Counted from the stretch's first letter, positions 35,400 to 44,193 are shown. The stretch is 64,000 nt of DNA from GWB2-37-7 sp942492835 (GCA_942492835.1 OW818645.1:558001-622000), one strand, 5' to 3'. Program-made: numbers and translations. Notes: generated by a model not told the origin, from the letters alone.

Positions 35400-36062
35400 C
35401 TATTCACTAAAGCCTTCAAGCTTTTGCTGTAATTCATCCTCACTGTCAGCGATTATTCCATATTCAAGATTTTTCTGATCCTCTGCTGTTAACGTTGAAA
35501 TGGATATATCGGTTTGTTCAAATAATACCTTTTTACCCTCAGAGTCATACACATATATAGCTATATATCCGTCCTTAACACCAATTATGTAATGTCTCGG
35601 ACAATATGTTGATATTTCCCTGCTCAATATCACCTGCTGTTTTGAAAACTCATTAACCTTCCAATCAGAAAATTTTAGTTTAAGCTCTTCTTCTGAAAGG
35701 TTTATTAAATTAATCATATCTTGTGGATCTTCATCCAGCATATGACCACATAAAGTGTAGTAGGTCTTGAAAATCACCTTTGTACTTTGCGTTATTATAT
35801 TATCAGCACTTGTATCTGTATTTTGAGCTTCATGTGCTTCAGCATCTACCGTTGTGATAATATCTCCTGCAGCAGAGGGATTCCTTATACTATCAGGTAT
35901 TCTATAATCAGAGGTGTCACCGCTGTTGATAGTATTATTACTTATGTTATAATTTTCATCATAGTTTAAGTAATATCCGAAACCAAAAGCAATAAGGAAA
36001 AACAAAGCAACAATTACTAATCCAATATTCTTTTTTCTTTGTCTATTTTTATTCTCAAACAT
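35400..36062 (-). CDS. BofC-like anchored extracytoplasmic protein
   Basis: The start MFENKNRQRKK follows GGAGG at a suitable distance. This 220-residue protein has a basic N-terminus, one membrane anchor (IGLVIVALFFLIAFGFGYYLNY), a Ser/Asp/Thr-rich spacer and a C-terminal domain of BofC type (ISTYCPRHYIIGVKDGYIAIYVYDSEGKKVLFEQTDI). BofC in Bacillus tempers SpoIVB signalling in the mother cell-forespore dialogue. The ribosome site can pair with an upstream CCTCCA. Ortholog status is not certain. Confidence 0.75.
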   Translation of the reverse strand: MFENKNRQRKKNIGLVIVALFFLIAFGFGYYLNYDENYNISNNTINSGDTSDYRIPDSIRNPSAAGDIITTVDAEAHEAQNTDTSADNIITQSTKVIFKTYYTLCGHMLDEDPQDMINLINLSEEELKLKFSDWKVNEFSKQQVILSREISTYCPRHYIIGVKDGYIAIYVYDSEGKKVLFEQTDISISTLTAEDQKNLEYGIIADSEDELQQKLEGFSE

Positions 36063-36070
36063 AAAAGTTA

Positions 36071-36090
36071 CCTCCATACTGTTCTGGAGG
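36071..36090 (-). promoter_or_regulatory. Hairpin occluding the ribosome site of the BofC-like gene
   Basis: On the minus strand CCTCCA, eight bases, TGGAGG form a 6-bp hairpin whose 3' arm is the Shine-Dalgarno sequence. It could reduce translation initiation. Confidence 0.45.
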
Positions 36091-36159
36091 ATATTATTTC
36101 CATATTAAAAAATTTTATACACAAAACTCTTAAGGATACTTTTTAGTGTTCTACTAATC

Positions 36160-36339
36160 CTATTTGCTCTTTGTTTTATCCTCATAATTCTTGCACTCAG
36201 TGCCTGTAGATTCTAGCACAAGTACCGAAGGTAATTTAGCACTCTTAAATCCAAATAGCTTACAACCCTTTGGGTATTCTTTATCCCAAGTCACATAAAA
36301 ATTTTTACATCTTATACAATTTATATTATCTATCTTCAT
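36160..36339 (-). CDS. Small four-cysteine protein, 59 residues
   Basis: The ORF MKIDNINCIRCKNFYVTWDK continues to a stop after TECKNYEDKTKSK. Cysteines at 8, 11, 26 and 49 look like a zinc-ribbon-like site. The pattern CxxCKNFYVTWDxxYPxGCKLFGFK occurs in a widespread small-protein family of Firmicutes and Proteobacteria of unknown role. GGAGAAGC precedes the ATG and a good promoter lies upstream, so it is probably transcribed alone. Confidence 0.82.
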   Translation of the reverse strand: MKIDNINCIRCKNFYVTWDKEYPKGCKLFGFKSAKLPSVLVLESTGTECKNYEDKTKSK

Positions 36340-36368
36340 AGCTTCTCCAAAAATATTCTTTATTTCAA

Positions 36369-36397
36369 ATTATACAAAAACAAAGCCTCAATTTCAA
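36369..36397 (-). promoter_or_regulatory. Sigma-A promoter for the small four-cysteine protein
   Basis: TTGAAA (36392-36397) and TATAAT (36369-36374) with a 17-base spacer on the minus strand, about 30 bases before the ATG. Confidence 0.75.
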
Positions 36398-36621
36398 TAA
36401 AAGAAGCTTAGTTTATCATTTTCTATAATACTCTAAACATAATATTCTATAAGCAATAAATTTAATATTTTATGCGTGTATGAAACCATAGACAGAAAAG
36501 AATATTAAAGATATATATAAATTTGATATTTATTTGATTTTATATTATAAAATCCTTGCATTAATTGAGAATTTGTTTTAGCATTTATTAAGTAAGCATA
36601 CTTTTATGAGGAAGTGTACCG

Positions 36622-37215
36622 ATGAATTACATTGTAATTGATACTGAATTTAATCAGCCACAGCCAAAACTTTATAACCCAAATATAAAATTTAAACCTA
36701 ACCCAATCAGCCCATTTGAAATCATCGAAATCGGAGCTGTAAAGGTAAATGATCAGCTTGAGATAGTAAACACTTTTCAAAGCTTTATTGATCCTGTAAT
36801 ATATAAAAGACTTAGTCCTATAGTATCTCGCAAGACAAAAATTACAAAAAAGGATCTAAAAAAAGGCGAAAATTTTGCAAAAGTAATAAAAGACTTTAGA
36901 AATTGGATGGACACTGAATACATACTCTGTACATGGAGCAACAATGATATACGAGAAATGAAGAAAAACTGTATTTATCATAATATCGATAGTAATTGGT
37001 TGGAAAGCTATTATGATATTCAACTTCACTGCACTCACATATTAAACCTACCCAAACATAATGCAATAGGACTAAAAAATGCTCTTAAAGCCTTTGACAT
37101 AGAACAAGACGCAGGCATGCATAGAGCACTTGAAGATGCAATATATACAGCCAAGGTTTTTATCAAAGTATTTAGTACAGAAATGAAGAATGATATATTA
37201 AATACAATAAAGTAA
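36622..37215 (+). CDS. DEDDh-family 3'-5' exonuclease (KapD-like)
   Basis: This 197-residue DnaQ-fold exonuclease has the DEDDh motifs: DTEFN at the N-terminus, IEIGAVKV, a central CTWSNNDI and the final HRALEDAIYTA. Proteins like this resemble KapD/ExoI-type nucleases and may act on RNA or DNA. The gene is alone on the plus strand with a GAGGAAGTG ribosome site. A shared terminator separates it from the convergent SLH/GH18 gene. Confidence 0.85.
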   Translation: MNYIVIDTEFNQPQPKLYNPNIKFKPNPISPFEIIEIGAVKVNDQLEIVNTFQSFIDPVIYKRLSPIVSRKTKITKKDLKKGENFAKVIKDFRNWMDTEYILCTWSNNDIREMKKNCIYHNIDSNWLESYYDIQLHCTHILNLPKHNAIGLKNALKAFDIEQDAGMHRALEDAIYTAKVFIKVFSTEMKNDILNTIK

Positions 37216-37250
37216 GGGATGACCTATGTGTCATCCCTTACTTTATTGTA
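37203..37250. terminator. Bidirectional terminator with 21-bp perfect arms
   Basis: Arms 37203-37223 and 37230-37250 are exact complements with a 6-base loop, between the convergent exonuclease and GH18 genes. Its left arm includes the exonuclease stop codon. Confidence 0.9.
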
Positions 37251-37252
37251 TT

Positions 37253-38992
37253 CTAATTATTATATTTATCAATGATACTCCATATATCCAGTTTGTACTT
37301 TTCATACTCTGCATCTGGATAATCTGGTATCAAGCCCAGTCTCCAGAATGAAATTCCCTGCAAACCTAACAACTTAGCGAGTTTAGCTTTTGTCTCTATA
37401 CTTCTCTCATCCTCGTACCAAATTATATTTTTAACACCTTCAGATTCGTATATAAAGTAAGGCGCTTCATACAATTTAGAATAGTTAAATGACTGAGCTT
37501 CAGTATTAACATCAGCCATACGGTTCACAATCTTATAATACTCAGGATTATAGGGTCTATTATTTAAAACCGATCCATTCTTGAATTGCCATTGAGCTAC
37601 AGAGAAATTAATCTGAAGTATCAACTTTTCCTTTGGTACTCCCTGTCCTCCATTTATCGCATATTTAATTGCATAATATACATCCTTAATTGGAGCCAAA
37701 GGTGTCTCTCCTTTAAAGCTTTGCATATCTTGACTGCTTATATACTTTGGATCATAATCATGAGCCATCAGTATAACATAATCAGCCACTTTACCTATAC
37801 CTGCAAAATCATAACCATCAAAATATGCTTGTCCAGCTTCTCTAGCTGGATTTATTGCAACTAAAAGCTTCTTGTTATTCAAAGTCAACTGACTTTTTAG
37901 TTTGGTCAAGAAAGTAACAAAGTTCTGCTTGTCCGTTCCAAAGCTTTTCAGACCTTCAAAATCAATTATTACTCCATCAAATTGCGTACTACCGCTCGCG
38001 TTACTTAAGTTCAAACTCAAACTGACAATATCAGAAATCGCTTTTTGTTTTGCTGTATCATTACTTAACAATAAGGAAACCAGTCCCGTTTCTTTACCAT
38101 TAACCACTACAATATCCTGATTTGATGCAAATACAGTAATATACTTTGAGACACTGTTATTGTCTGCTTCAGCAATAGCCAATTGGAAATCATCAGGCAC
38201 ATAGAAAGGCTGTCCACCTGTAGTTTTGTCAGTAGTCATCTCCACCTGATTTGAGGTTTGATTATAGGTCAATCTGCTCCAGCCATAGCCAATACTATCA
38301 AAAGCATTTATCTTACCTACCTGTTCAAAGGACTTTATAGCATAAAAGCCATTTATAGTATCTAGTTTGTTATTCATAATATCATACATTCTAATAAGCA
38401 TTGCTGCAGCTTCCTGTCTCGCAGCTCTGGCACTTGGATCAAAGGTATACGCATTTCTGCCGTTAAGAATTCTTAAATCCTTAGCAAGCTCTATATATCC
38501 TATATTCTTTTTTACATCTGTAAACTGTGTTGGCTGATAGTTTACTGCACTTGCCAAGCTATCATATTGAAGAGCTCTTACTATCATTACAGCCATTTCT
38601 TCCCGATTAATTGGCTTGTTTGGCTCAAATTTACCTAACAAGTAATCACTCTTTATAACAATTCCGTTCTTTAGTCCTATATTTATATATGCATAATGCC
38701 AGTCTTTGGCAAATACATCACTAAACATAGCGGTATTAACTGACTCATCAGGCTGTAATCCCTGCAGCCTTACCAAAAAAGTTAAAAATTCAGCTCGCGT
38801 AATATCCTTGTTGTAACCAAACACCCCAGGTTTAATTCCATTTGTTATGTTAAGCTCCTTTAGCTTATTTATATATCCCTCATAGAAATTTCCATTTGGT
38901 ACATCAGTAAAGCCTACAGTATTATCTTGAGCTGTTGCTGTGCACGTCATCAAAAGAATAAATGCAATAAGTAATGATATAGTTTTCTTCAT
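37253..38992 (-). CDS. SLH-domain glycoside hydrolase family 18 protein
   Basis: This 579-residue secreted protein has a signal peptide (ISLLIAFILLMTCTATAQ), two to three S-layer homology domains (about 25-205, with FTDVPNGNFYEGYINKL and MAVMIVRAL) and a GH18 domain (about 215-575). The GH18 acidic signature is FDGVIIDFEG, keeping the catalytic Glu and the Asp two residues before, with a nonacidic residue at the middle position, as in spore cortex enzymes of the SleL/YdhD group. It probably binds the cell wall or S-layer and hydrolyses peptidoglycan or chitin-like glycans. Confidence 0.88.
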   Translation of the reverse strand: MKKTISLLIAFILLMTCTATAQDNTVGFTDVPNGNFYEGYINKLKELNITNGIKPGVFGYNKDITRAEFLTFLVRLQGLQPDESVNTAMFSDVFAKDWHYAYINIGLKNGIVIKSDYLLGKFEPNKPINREEMAVMIVRALQYDSLASAVNYQPTQFTDVKKNIGYIELAKDLRILNGRNAYTFDPSARAARQEAAAMLIRMYDIMNNKLDTINGFYAIKSFEQVGKINAFDSIGYGWSRLTYNQTSNQVEMTTDKTTGGQPFYVPDDFQLAIAEADNNSVSKYITVFASNQDIVVVNGKETGLVSLLLSNDTAKQKAISDIVSLSLNLSNASGSTQFDGVIIDFEGLKSFGTDKQNFVTFLTKLKSQLTLNNKKLLVAINPAREAGQAYFDGYDFAGIGKVADYVILMAHDYDPKYISSQDMQSFKGETPLAPIKDVYYAIKYAINGGQGVPKEKLILQINFSVAQWQFKNGSVLNNRPYNPEYYKIVNRMADVNTEAQSFNYSKLYEAPYFIYESEGVKNIIWYEDERSIETKAKLAKLLGLQGISFWRLGLIPDYPDAEYEKYKLDIWSIIDKYNN

Positions 38993-39034
38993 ATAACTCC
39001 TCCATAAACCATTAGAAATATGTATAATTATATC

Positions 39035-39062
39035 ACAAAAGGCATACCGAACGATATGCCTT
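39035..39062 (-). terminator. Terminator after the DMP19-like gene
   Basis: AAGGCATA and TATGCCTT flank an 8-base loop and TTTTGTG follows on the minus strand, 19 bases after the stop. Confidence 0.8.
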
Positions 39063-39080
39063 AAAGTAAACCATTTTATG

Positions 39081-39509
39081 TTAACTAAGCTTTTTTCTAT
39101 AACTTCTCAAATACTGAATGCAGGACTTGTATAAACTCTCAAAATCAACTTGATTATATATTCTCTCATCAAATTCATTTAATAAATCAAATTTGTCCTC
39201 ATCGTTATTATCATCATTATAAATTATTGATGCTTGGTTCAAAATTTCTGCAATCTCCGGCTGTCCTATCATTTTCAATACATTTATTGTATCGTTGCAG
39301 TACTTGCCATTGGTATTAAAAAAATATTCATCTAAGCCTCCGTTATTTATTTCATTTAGAAATAAATCTATGATATAGATGTTTTTTTCCTCAACCTTCA
39401 AGCTTGAAAAAGTGTTTTCCGCTTCTTTCTCTGCAATAATATCAGCTATTGCATAAAACTTATCTTCTTCTGAACCGCTGTTTTCTAATATTTCTTCTAC
39501 ATCGTTCAT
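39081..39509 (-). CDS. DMP19-like (DUF4375) acidic protein
   Basis: This 142-residue acidic protein contains FLNEINNGGLDEYFFNTNGK, which fits the NGG-x-x-x-FF-x-N core of the DMP19/DUF4375 family. The Neisseria member DMP19 is a DNA mimic that binds a transcription regulator; most members have no known role. It has many Asp and Glu residues in agreement with that type. It lies downstream of an orphan sensor kinase on the same strand with an 84-base gap. The function here is unknown. Confidence 0.7.
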   Translation of the reverse strand: MNDVEEILENSGSEEDKFYAIADIIAEKEAENTFSSLKVEEKNIYIIDLFLNEINNGGLDEYFFNTNGKYCNDTINVLKMIGQPEIAEILNQASIIYNDDNNDEDKFDLLNEFDERIYNQVDFESLYKSCIQYLRSYRKKLS

Positions 39510-39593
39510 TTACTTCTCTCCTTTACCAAAATCTAGACTTCAAATATAGTATTATATAGAACGCACAAATTTATTAATAATAAAATACATGAC

Positions 39594-41420
39594 CTATTTT
39601 CTTATATATATATCTGAAAACTCTATTTTTGTTCTTTCTACATTTGAGTTGTATGACTCATTGCATATGTTTTCACTATAATCCACTAGAATGCAAGGCA
39701 GTTCTATTATAAACTTACTGCCTTTTCCTAATTCGCTTTCAACTGATATAGTACCACCATGCATTTCTATAAGAGACTTAACTAAGGATAATCCTATGCC
39801 ACTTCCTTCTGCTCGTTTTCTTAATGTATTATCCACCTGAGTGAAGCAATTAAATACTTTTAGCAGCATATTTTGAGGAATTCCAATACCTGTATCCTTA
39901 ACAGAAATTGTGATTCTATCTTCAAAATCATGAATATTTACAAATATACTTCCACCTTCATCAGTAAATTTTATTGCATTTGATAATAAATTTAGTATTA
40001 TCCTTTCTAATTTGTCAGGATCAAAGGCAATTATTTTCTCCTCAACTTCAGTATCAAATATTAACTCTAGATTTTTAAGCTTTGTATATTCAACAACTGA
40101 TAATGTTATATCCTCAACAGTTTTGACTATATTGCAATTCTTTAACTTTATTGTTATACTATCTCCATCAATTTTATTTAAATCTATAAGATTATTTATT
40201 AATCTTAACAATCTATAGCTGTTTTGCTTTAGTAAACCTGTATATCTCTCAATTTTAATTATCATATCCTCACGATTACTGTTATCAATTTTCTCCATTA
40301 ACTGTACTGCCCCAAGTATTATATTTAATGGGGTTTTTAGCTCATGAGAAACAGTCGCAAATAATTGTGACTTCACCTTGCTATATTCTTCAGATTCCAT
40401 CAATAGTTGGCTCACTTTTTCTGTCATAAGATCAAAGGCTTGACCAGTTACAGCTAGCTCATCGTTGCCTTCAAAATTACTTTTGACATCAAATTTTCCC
40501 ATAGCTACTGCATCAGCAGCTACTTTTAATCTGTTTATTGATTTTACAACATGATTCCCTAATAAAATTCCAAACAGTAATAAACATATAGCTGTTATTA
40601 ATAATACTATATTTTCTTTAAATATGTTGTTTCTATGTTTTGTCAGCAAATCTGCTGCTGATGTCATAACAAAGCATTTCCATCCTATTTTTTCTATTGG
40701 ATAATCAATACCCATTATCTCATTTCTATCTCTAAAATTCTCCCATATAGAAGAACCCAACTTTAGTTTTCTTTCTTTGAAAGTAATATTCTTATTCCCA
40801 TTCAAATACACTAACATGCTATTTCCATCAACCAAACCATATTTACTTTTTGCTTCTATTTTTTTACTAGAAAATATTTTACTCAGCTTTTCTATATCTA
40901 TTGAAGTTATAACAACTCCTATTCTCTTACCATCCAATTCTATACTTCTTGCGACTGGCAATATTGTTTCATTTGTTACAATACTTTGCTTTAAGTCAGA
41001 AACTACTTTTTCCTCCCCTCCACTAAGTCTTCTAAAAAACTCTTGCTGCTCAATATTCTTTCCTACCAAGCTATGATTTGTACTAGCAATTACATTACCT
41101 TCATTATCTAACCAATCATATCCTAATACATCTTCATGCTTACCTATTATTTTATTCATAAACAATTCAATATCTTCGCTTGTCCATTCCTTATTAGAAT
41201 ATATTGCAGCTCCTATTACATATTGTTCAGTCCAAATTTCCTCCAGATAATTTAGAAAAGACATGCTTAACAACTTAGCAAAGTCTTCACTAGCTTTTAA
41301 CTCAATCTCAATCCTATTATCATGCTTTGTATTTATTTTATAAAGTTGCAACGATGTCATGGGTATCAAAATAATCAAAATTATACATATAATCTTTAGC
41401 CTTAAACTGCCTTGTACCAA
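39594..41420 (-). CDS. Membrane sensor histidine kinase with Cache-type sensor
   Basis: The start TTG (MVQGSLRLKI) follows AGGAGGGG, giving 608 residues. An N-terminal helix (IICIILIILIPMTSL) and a second near 275 flank an extracellular dCache-like domain of about 240 residues (GYDWLDNEGNVIASTNHSLVGKNI). HAMP, HisKA (VSHELKTPLN) and HATPase_c (LLSNAIKFTDEGG, DTGIGIP, GSGIGLSLVKSL) domains follow. No response regulator is next to it, so its partner is elsewhere. The ligand is not evident. Confidence 0.88.
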   Translation of the reverse strand: MVQGSLRLKIICIILIILIPMTSLQLYKINTKHDNRIEIELKASEDFAKLLSMSFLNYLEEIWTEQYVIGAAIYSNKEWTSEDIELFMNKIIGKHEDVLGYDWLDNEGNVIASTNHSLVGKNIEQQEFFRRLSGGEEKVVSDLKQSIVTNETILPVARSIELDGKRIGVVITSIDIEKLSKIFSSKKIEAKSKYGLVDGNSMLVYLNGNKNITFKERKLKLGSSIWENFRDRNEIMGIDYPIEKIGWKCFVMTSAADLLTKHRNNIFKENIVLLITAICLLLFGILLGNHVVKSINRLKVAADAVAMGKFDVKSNFEGNDELAVTGQAFDLMTEKVSQLLMESEEYSKVKSQLFATVSHELKTPLNIILGAVQLMEKIDNSNREDMIIKIERYTGLLKQNSYRLLRLINNLIDLNKIDGDSITIKLKNCNIVKTVEDITLSVVEYTKLKNLELIFDTEVEEKIIAFDPDKLERIILNLLSNAIKFTDEGGSIFVNIHDFEDRITISVKDTGIGIPQNMLLKVFNCFTQVDNTLRKRAEGSGIGLSLVKSLIEMHGGTISVESELGKGSKFIIELPCILVDYSENICNESYNSNVERTKIEFSDIYIRK

Positions 41421-41511
41421 GTATACCCCTCCTAAATACAAAATTATTTACCTATTATGTTATAATCTGTATAATAAGGTAATAATATCATAAGTGTGGA
41501 GTACAGTCTAT

Positions 41512-41548
41512 AAAAAAAACAAGCTCATTAAATAAAATGAACCTGTCT
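41512..41548 (-). terminator. Terminator after yebC
   Basis: ACAGGTTCATT pairs with AATGAGCTTGT through two wobble pairs and is followed by TTTTTTTTAT on the minus strand. Confidence 0.8.
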
Positions 41549-41576
41549 TAAATTATTAATGATATAATATGCTATT

Positions 41577-42317
41577 CTATTCCTCATCATCCTCTGGAAG
41601 TTCAGCATTGTGATAAACATCCTGTACATCATCATTGTCATCAAACATTTCAAGCATCTTGTTGAACCTCTTGGCAACCCCTTCATCTATAACTTCTACA
41701 GTCATTTTAGGTATCATTGTAACCTCTGCTGTTACCATCTCTATACCTTCATCCTCTAGCTTCTGTCTAACTTCGGAGAAATTCTCCGAAGAAGTGTATA
41801 TCTCGAAGGAATCCTCCTGTGCAGCAAAATCATCTGCTCCACAGTCAAGAGCAAGCATCATAAGTACTTCTTCCTCTATCTTTTCAGTCTTCTCTACAAT
41901 TATAAGACCCATCTCATCAAACATAAAAGACACACAGCCTGATGTACCTAAACTTCCGCCATGCTTATCAAAAATATGTCTTACTTCTCCTGCTGTTCTG
42001 TTTCTATTTTCAGTAAGAGTCTTTACAATCACAGCAATACCATTAGGACCATAACCTTCATAAGTTATATCCTCATAGTTAATGCCCGACATCTCACCAG
42101 AGCCTTTCTTTATTGCTCTCATAATATTGTCACTTGGCATGTTGTTTGCTTTTGCCTTAGCTACTACGTCAGCCAACTTTCTATTTGTAGATGTATCTGC
42201 CCCATCCTTAGCTGCTATAGAAATCTCCTTACCAAGCTTGGTAAATATTTTACCTTTTATTGCATCCAACTTTCCTTTTTTATTTTTTATATTTGACCAT
42301 TTTGAATGTCCAGACAT
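41577..42317 (-). CDS. yebC: YebC/PmpR-family regulator or translation factor
   Basis: This 246-residue protein starts MSGHSKWSNIKNKKGK, the family hallmark, and has YEGYGPNGIAVIVKTLTENRNRT. The family has been described both as DNA-binding regulators and as factors that relieve ribosome stalling. The length is standard. AAGGAGG precedes the ATG and it is transcribed on its own. Confidence 0.94.
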   Translation of the reverse strand: MSGHSKWSNIKNKKGKLDAIKGKIFTKLGKEISIAAKDGADTSTNRKLADVVAKAKANNMPSDNIMRAIKKGSGEMSGINYEDITYEGYGPNGIAVIVKTLTENRNRTAGEVRHIFDKHGGSLGTSGCVSFMFDEMGLIIVEKTEKIEEEVLMMLALDCGADDFAAQEDSFEIYTSSENFSEVRQKLEDEGIEMVTAEVTMIPKMTVEVIDEGVAKRFNKMLEMFDDNDDVQDVYHNAELPEDDEE

Positions 42318-42399
42318 AAGAATCCTCCTTAAAAAGTAAATAAAATTAACTATTTAAAATAACAGAAATATTTTACCACAAAGTTTAATCTACTGCAAA

Positions 42400-43134
42400 T
42401 TACTGTTTTTCTGTAGGTATAAATATTGGTATTGGTACTCTCTTGTGCTCACTTCTATTATACATCTTATCTACCTTGTTTTTGACCTCTTCATGTGCTT
42501 TTCCTGTAAGTATGTAATTATCTAGATCTTCATATGTCATACCCATTTCTTTTTCATCTGATTGATCTTCCCACAATCCTGCTGTAGGTGGTTTTGTTAT
42601 AACGATTTCTGGTACACCCAAATACTTTGCAAGCTCTCTAACCTCTTCCTTGACAAAGCTTGCTATAGGAAGCATATCAGAGCCTCCATCACCATACTTT
42701 GTAAAGTAGCCTATAGTCATCTCAGATCTATTGCCTGTTCCAGCTACTAAATAATTATTAACCCCAGCATGATAATATAAAGTAACCATTCTGAGTCTTG
42801 CCTTAATATTTGCAATTGCCAGCCTTGGATCTGTTTCCTTCACACCAACTAGCATCTTCATAGTATCAAAAGCCTTATCCAGTACAACGGTCTTAATCTC
42901 AATATCTAATGAATCAGCTACCAGCTTTGCATGCTGTTCATCTATAGGAGCGCTGTAACATGGCATGGTAACACAAAAGCAATTATCAGGGAATGCTCTT
43001 TTAACTAAGGCAGCTACTACAGCTGAATCGATACCTCCCGACATTCCTAGTACAACACCCTTAGCACCTGCAGTCTTAACTCTATCTCTAATCCACTCAA
43101 CTGCTTCATTGCATACCTGCTCTATATTTTTCAT
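42400..43134 (-). CDS. nadE: Ammonia-dependent NAD+ synthetase
   Basis: This 244-residue NadE has the PP-loop GMSGGIDSAVVAALVK and the Walker-like substrate section TGNRSEMTIGYFTKYGDGG. It lacks the N-terminal glutaminase domain of longer versions, so it uses ammonia. It adenylates deamido-NAD and amidates it to NAD. GGAGG precedes the start. It is a single-gene unit. Confidence 0.96.
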   Translation of the reverse strand: MKNIEQVCNEAVEWIRDRVKTAGAKGVVLGMSGGIDSAVVAALVKRAFPDNCFCVTMPCYSAPIDEQHAKLVADSLDIEIKTVVLDKAFDTMKMLVGVKETDPRLAIANIKARLRMVTLYYHAGVNNYLVAGTGNRSEMTIGYFTKYGDGGSDMLPIASFVKEEVRELAKYLGVPEIVITKPPTAGLWEDQSDEKEMGMTYEDLDNYILTGKAHEEVKNKVDKMYNRSEHKRVPIPIFIPTEKQ

Positions 43135-43292
43135 TCTATTTCCTCCTAATGTGTAAATACTAAATTTATAATATCACTATAATTTTTATATGTAAACATC
43201 CTTAAGCTTCTAATTCTAATATTTACTAGCATTAATATTTGTATAACTGCAAAGATTACTATTAGATATATCAAAAAAATTACAGGTGATTT

Positions 43293-43655
43293 ATGAAAAA
43301 TTTAAAATTCAATCATAAACTACTCATAATTGGGCTTTTTACAGGCTTTATAAATGGCTTGTTTGGTTCTGGAGGAGGAACTGTGCTTGTACCATGCCTA
43401 GTCTTTTTAATGGGCGTAGAAGACCACAAGGCTCATGCTACAGCTATATCAATAATATTACCTATGTCAATATTAAGCTCTATTATATATTATAAGTATA
43501 ATGTTGTCGATATATCCCTAACTCTCAAGGTCGCAATAGGCTCAGTAGCAGGTGGTGTTATTGGCTCTATGCTACTTAATAAATTATCCGTAAATGTACT
43601 AAGAAAATTTTTTGGAATAATCATGATTATAGCAGCAATCAGGATGGTGTTTTAA
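43293..43655 (+). CDS. Half-size TSUP (TauE/SafE) membrane protein, first of pair
   Basis: This 120-residue protein has about four membrane helices and the TSUP repeat signature FINGLFGSGGGTVLVPCLV near residue 20. Full-length TauE/SafE carriers have two such halves in one chain of about 250 residues. Here the halves are separate genes overlapping in TAATG with the next ORF, so a heterodimer is expected. TSUP proteins move sulfonates, sulfite or related organic anions; the substrate is unknown. Confidence 0.85.
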   Translation: MKNLKFNHKLLIIGLFTGFINGLFGSGGGTVLVPCLVFLMGVEDHKAHATAISIILPMSILSSIIYYKYNVVDISLTLKVAIGSVAGGVIGSMLLNKLSVNVLRKFFGIIMIIAAIRMVF

Positions 43656-44017
43656 TGCTAATACTTATAATTGGTTTTCTTTCAGGCATAATAGGCGGTA
43701 TGGGGATTGGCGGGGGAACCATCTTAATACCCTCACTTGTATTCCTTCTTGGAACGAAACAGCAAGTAGCTCAAAGTGTTAATTTGTTGTCCTTCATACC
43801 TACATCCACTGTAGCAATATTTATTCATCTAAAGCATAAAAGCATAGAAACTAAGCTAGTACTTAAGCTAATTATCCTTGGAGTAATAGGTGCGATAATA
43901 GGCTCCCTTATAGCAGTAAAACTTGATGCAGTTCTTCTTAAAAAGATCTTTGGAACCTTCTTATTTATTATGGGAGTATATGAAGTTTTTTCAAAGAAGA
44001 ATATAAAAAAGAAATAA
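43655..44017 (+). CDS. Half-size TSUP (TauE/SafE) membrane protein, second of pair
   Basis: This 120-residue protein has the same four-helix plan and the glycine motif GIIGGMGIGGGTILIPSLV. It starts within the stop of the previous gene, so the two are translationally coupled and should be made in equal amounts. The basic tail KKNIKKK suggests a cytoplasmic C-terminus. The pair together equals one normal TSUP carrier. Confidence 0.85.
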   Translation: MLILIIGFLSGIIGGMGIGGGTILIPSLVFLLGTKQQVAQSVNLLSFIPTSTVAIFIHLKHKSIETKLVLKLIILGVIGAIIGSLIAVKLDAVLLKKIFGTFLFIMGVYEVFSKKNIKKK

Positions 44018-44051
44018 GGTGTTTTTATGAAATCAAAAAAAAATTTAGAAA

Positions 44052-44186
44052 TTGCACATTTTAGTTGAAAGCATAAACCAATACAGAGAGCAACAACAGC
44101 ATGAAATGATTGCTGAGAAAAATGAAATGTGTGAGAACTACTATAGGGTTGATGATGAGCCAAATGATAAAAGAGGTAGCTTCTAG
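44052..44186 (+). CDS. Doubtful 44-codon ORF downstream of the TSUP pair
   Basis: A TTG-initiated reading gives MHILVESINQYREQQQHEM and ends in DKRGSF. An ATG at 44027 with a better position reads only 13 codons, ending in a different frame after a run of nine A. No ribosome site fits the TTG. It could be a small gene, a frameshifted remnant or chance; the composition is protein-like. Confidence 0.25.
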   Translation: MHILVESINQYREQQQHEMIAEKNEMCENYYRVDDEPNDKRGSF

Positions 44187-44193
44187 CTACCTC
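44166..44193 (-). terminator. Terminator after the CoA-binding protein gene
   Basis: GAGGTAG and CTACCTC with a 7-base loop, followed by TTTTATC on the minus strand; it overlaps the stop codon of the gene at 44187. Confidence 0.75.

Noticed and set aside
41635..42054. 139-codon plus-strand frame opposite yebC
   Set aside because: It is antisense to a well-supported gene, has no ribosome site and has a composition expected of a mirror frame (rich in Ser, Ile, Pro).
44027..44068. ATG with nearby TAAGG at 44027 as the start of a gene
   Set aside because: The frame closes after 13 codons; adding or removing one A in the A-run also leads directly to stop codons.
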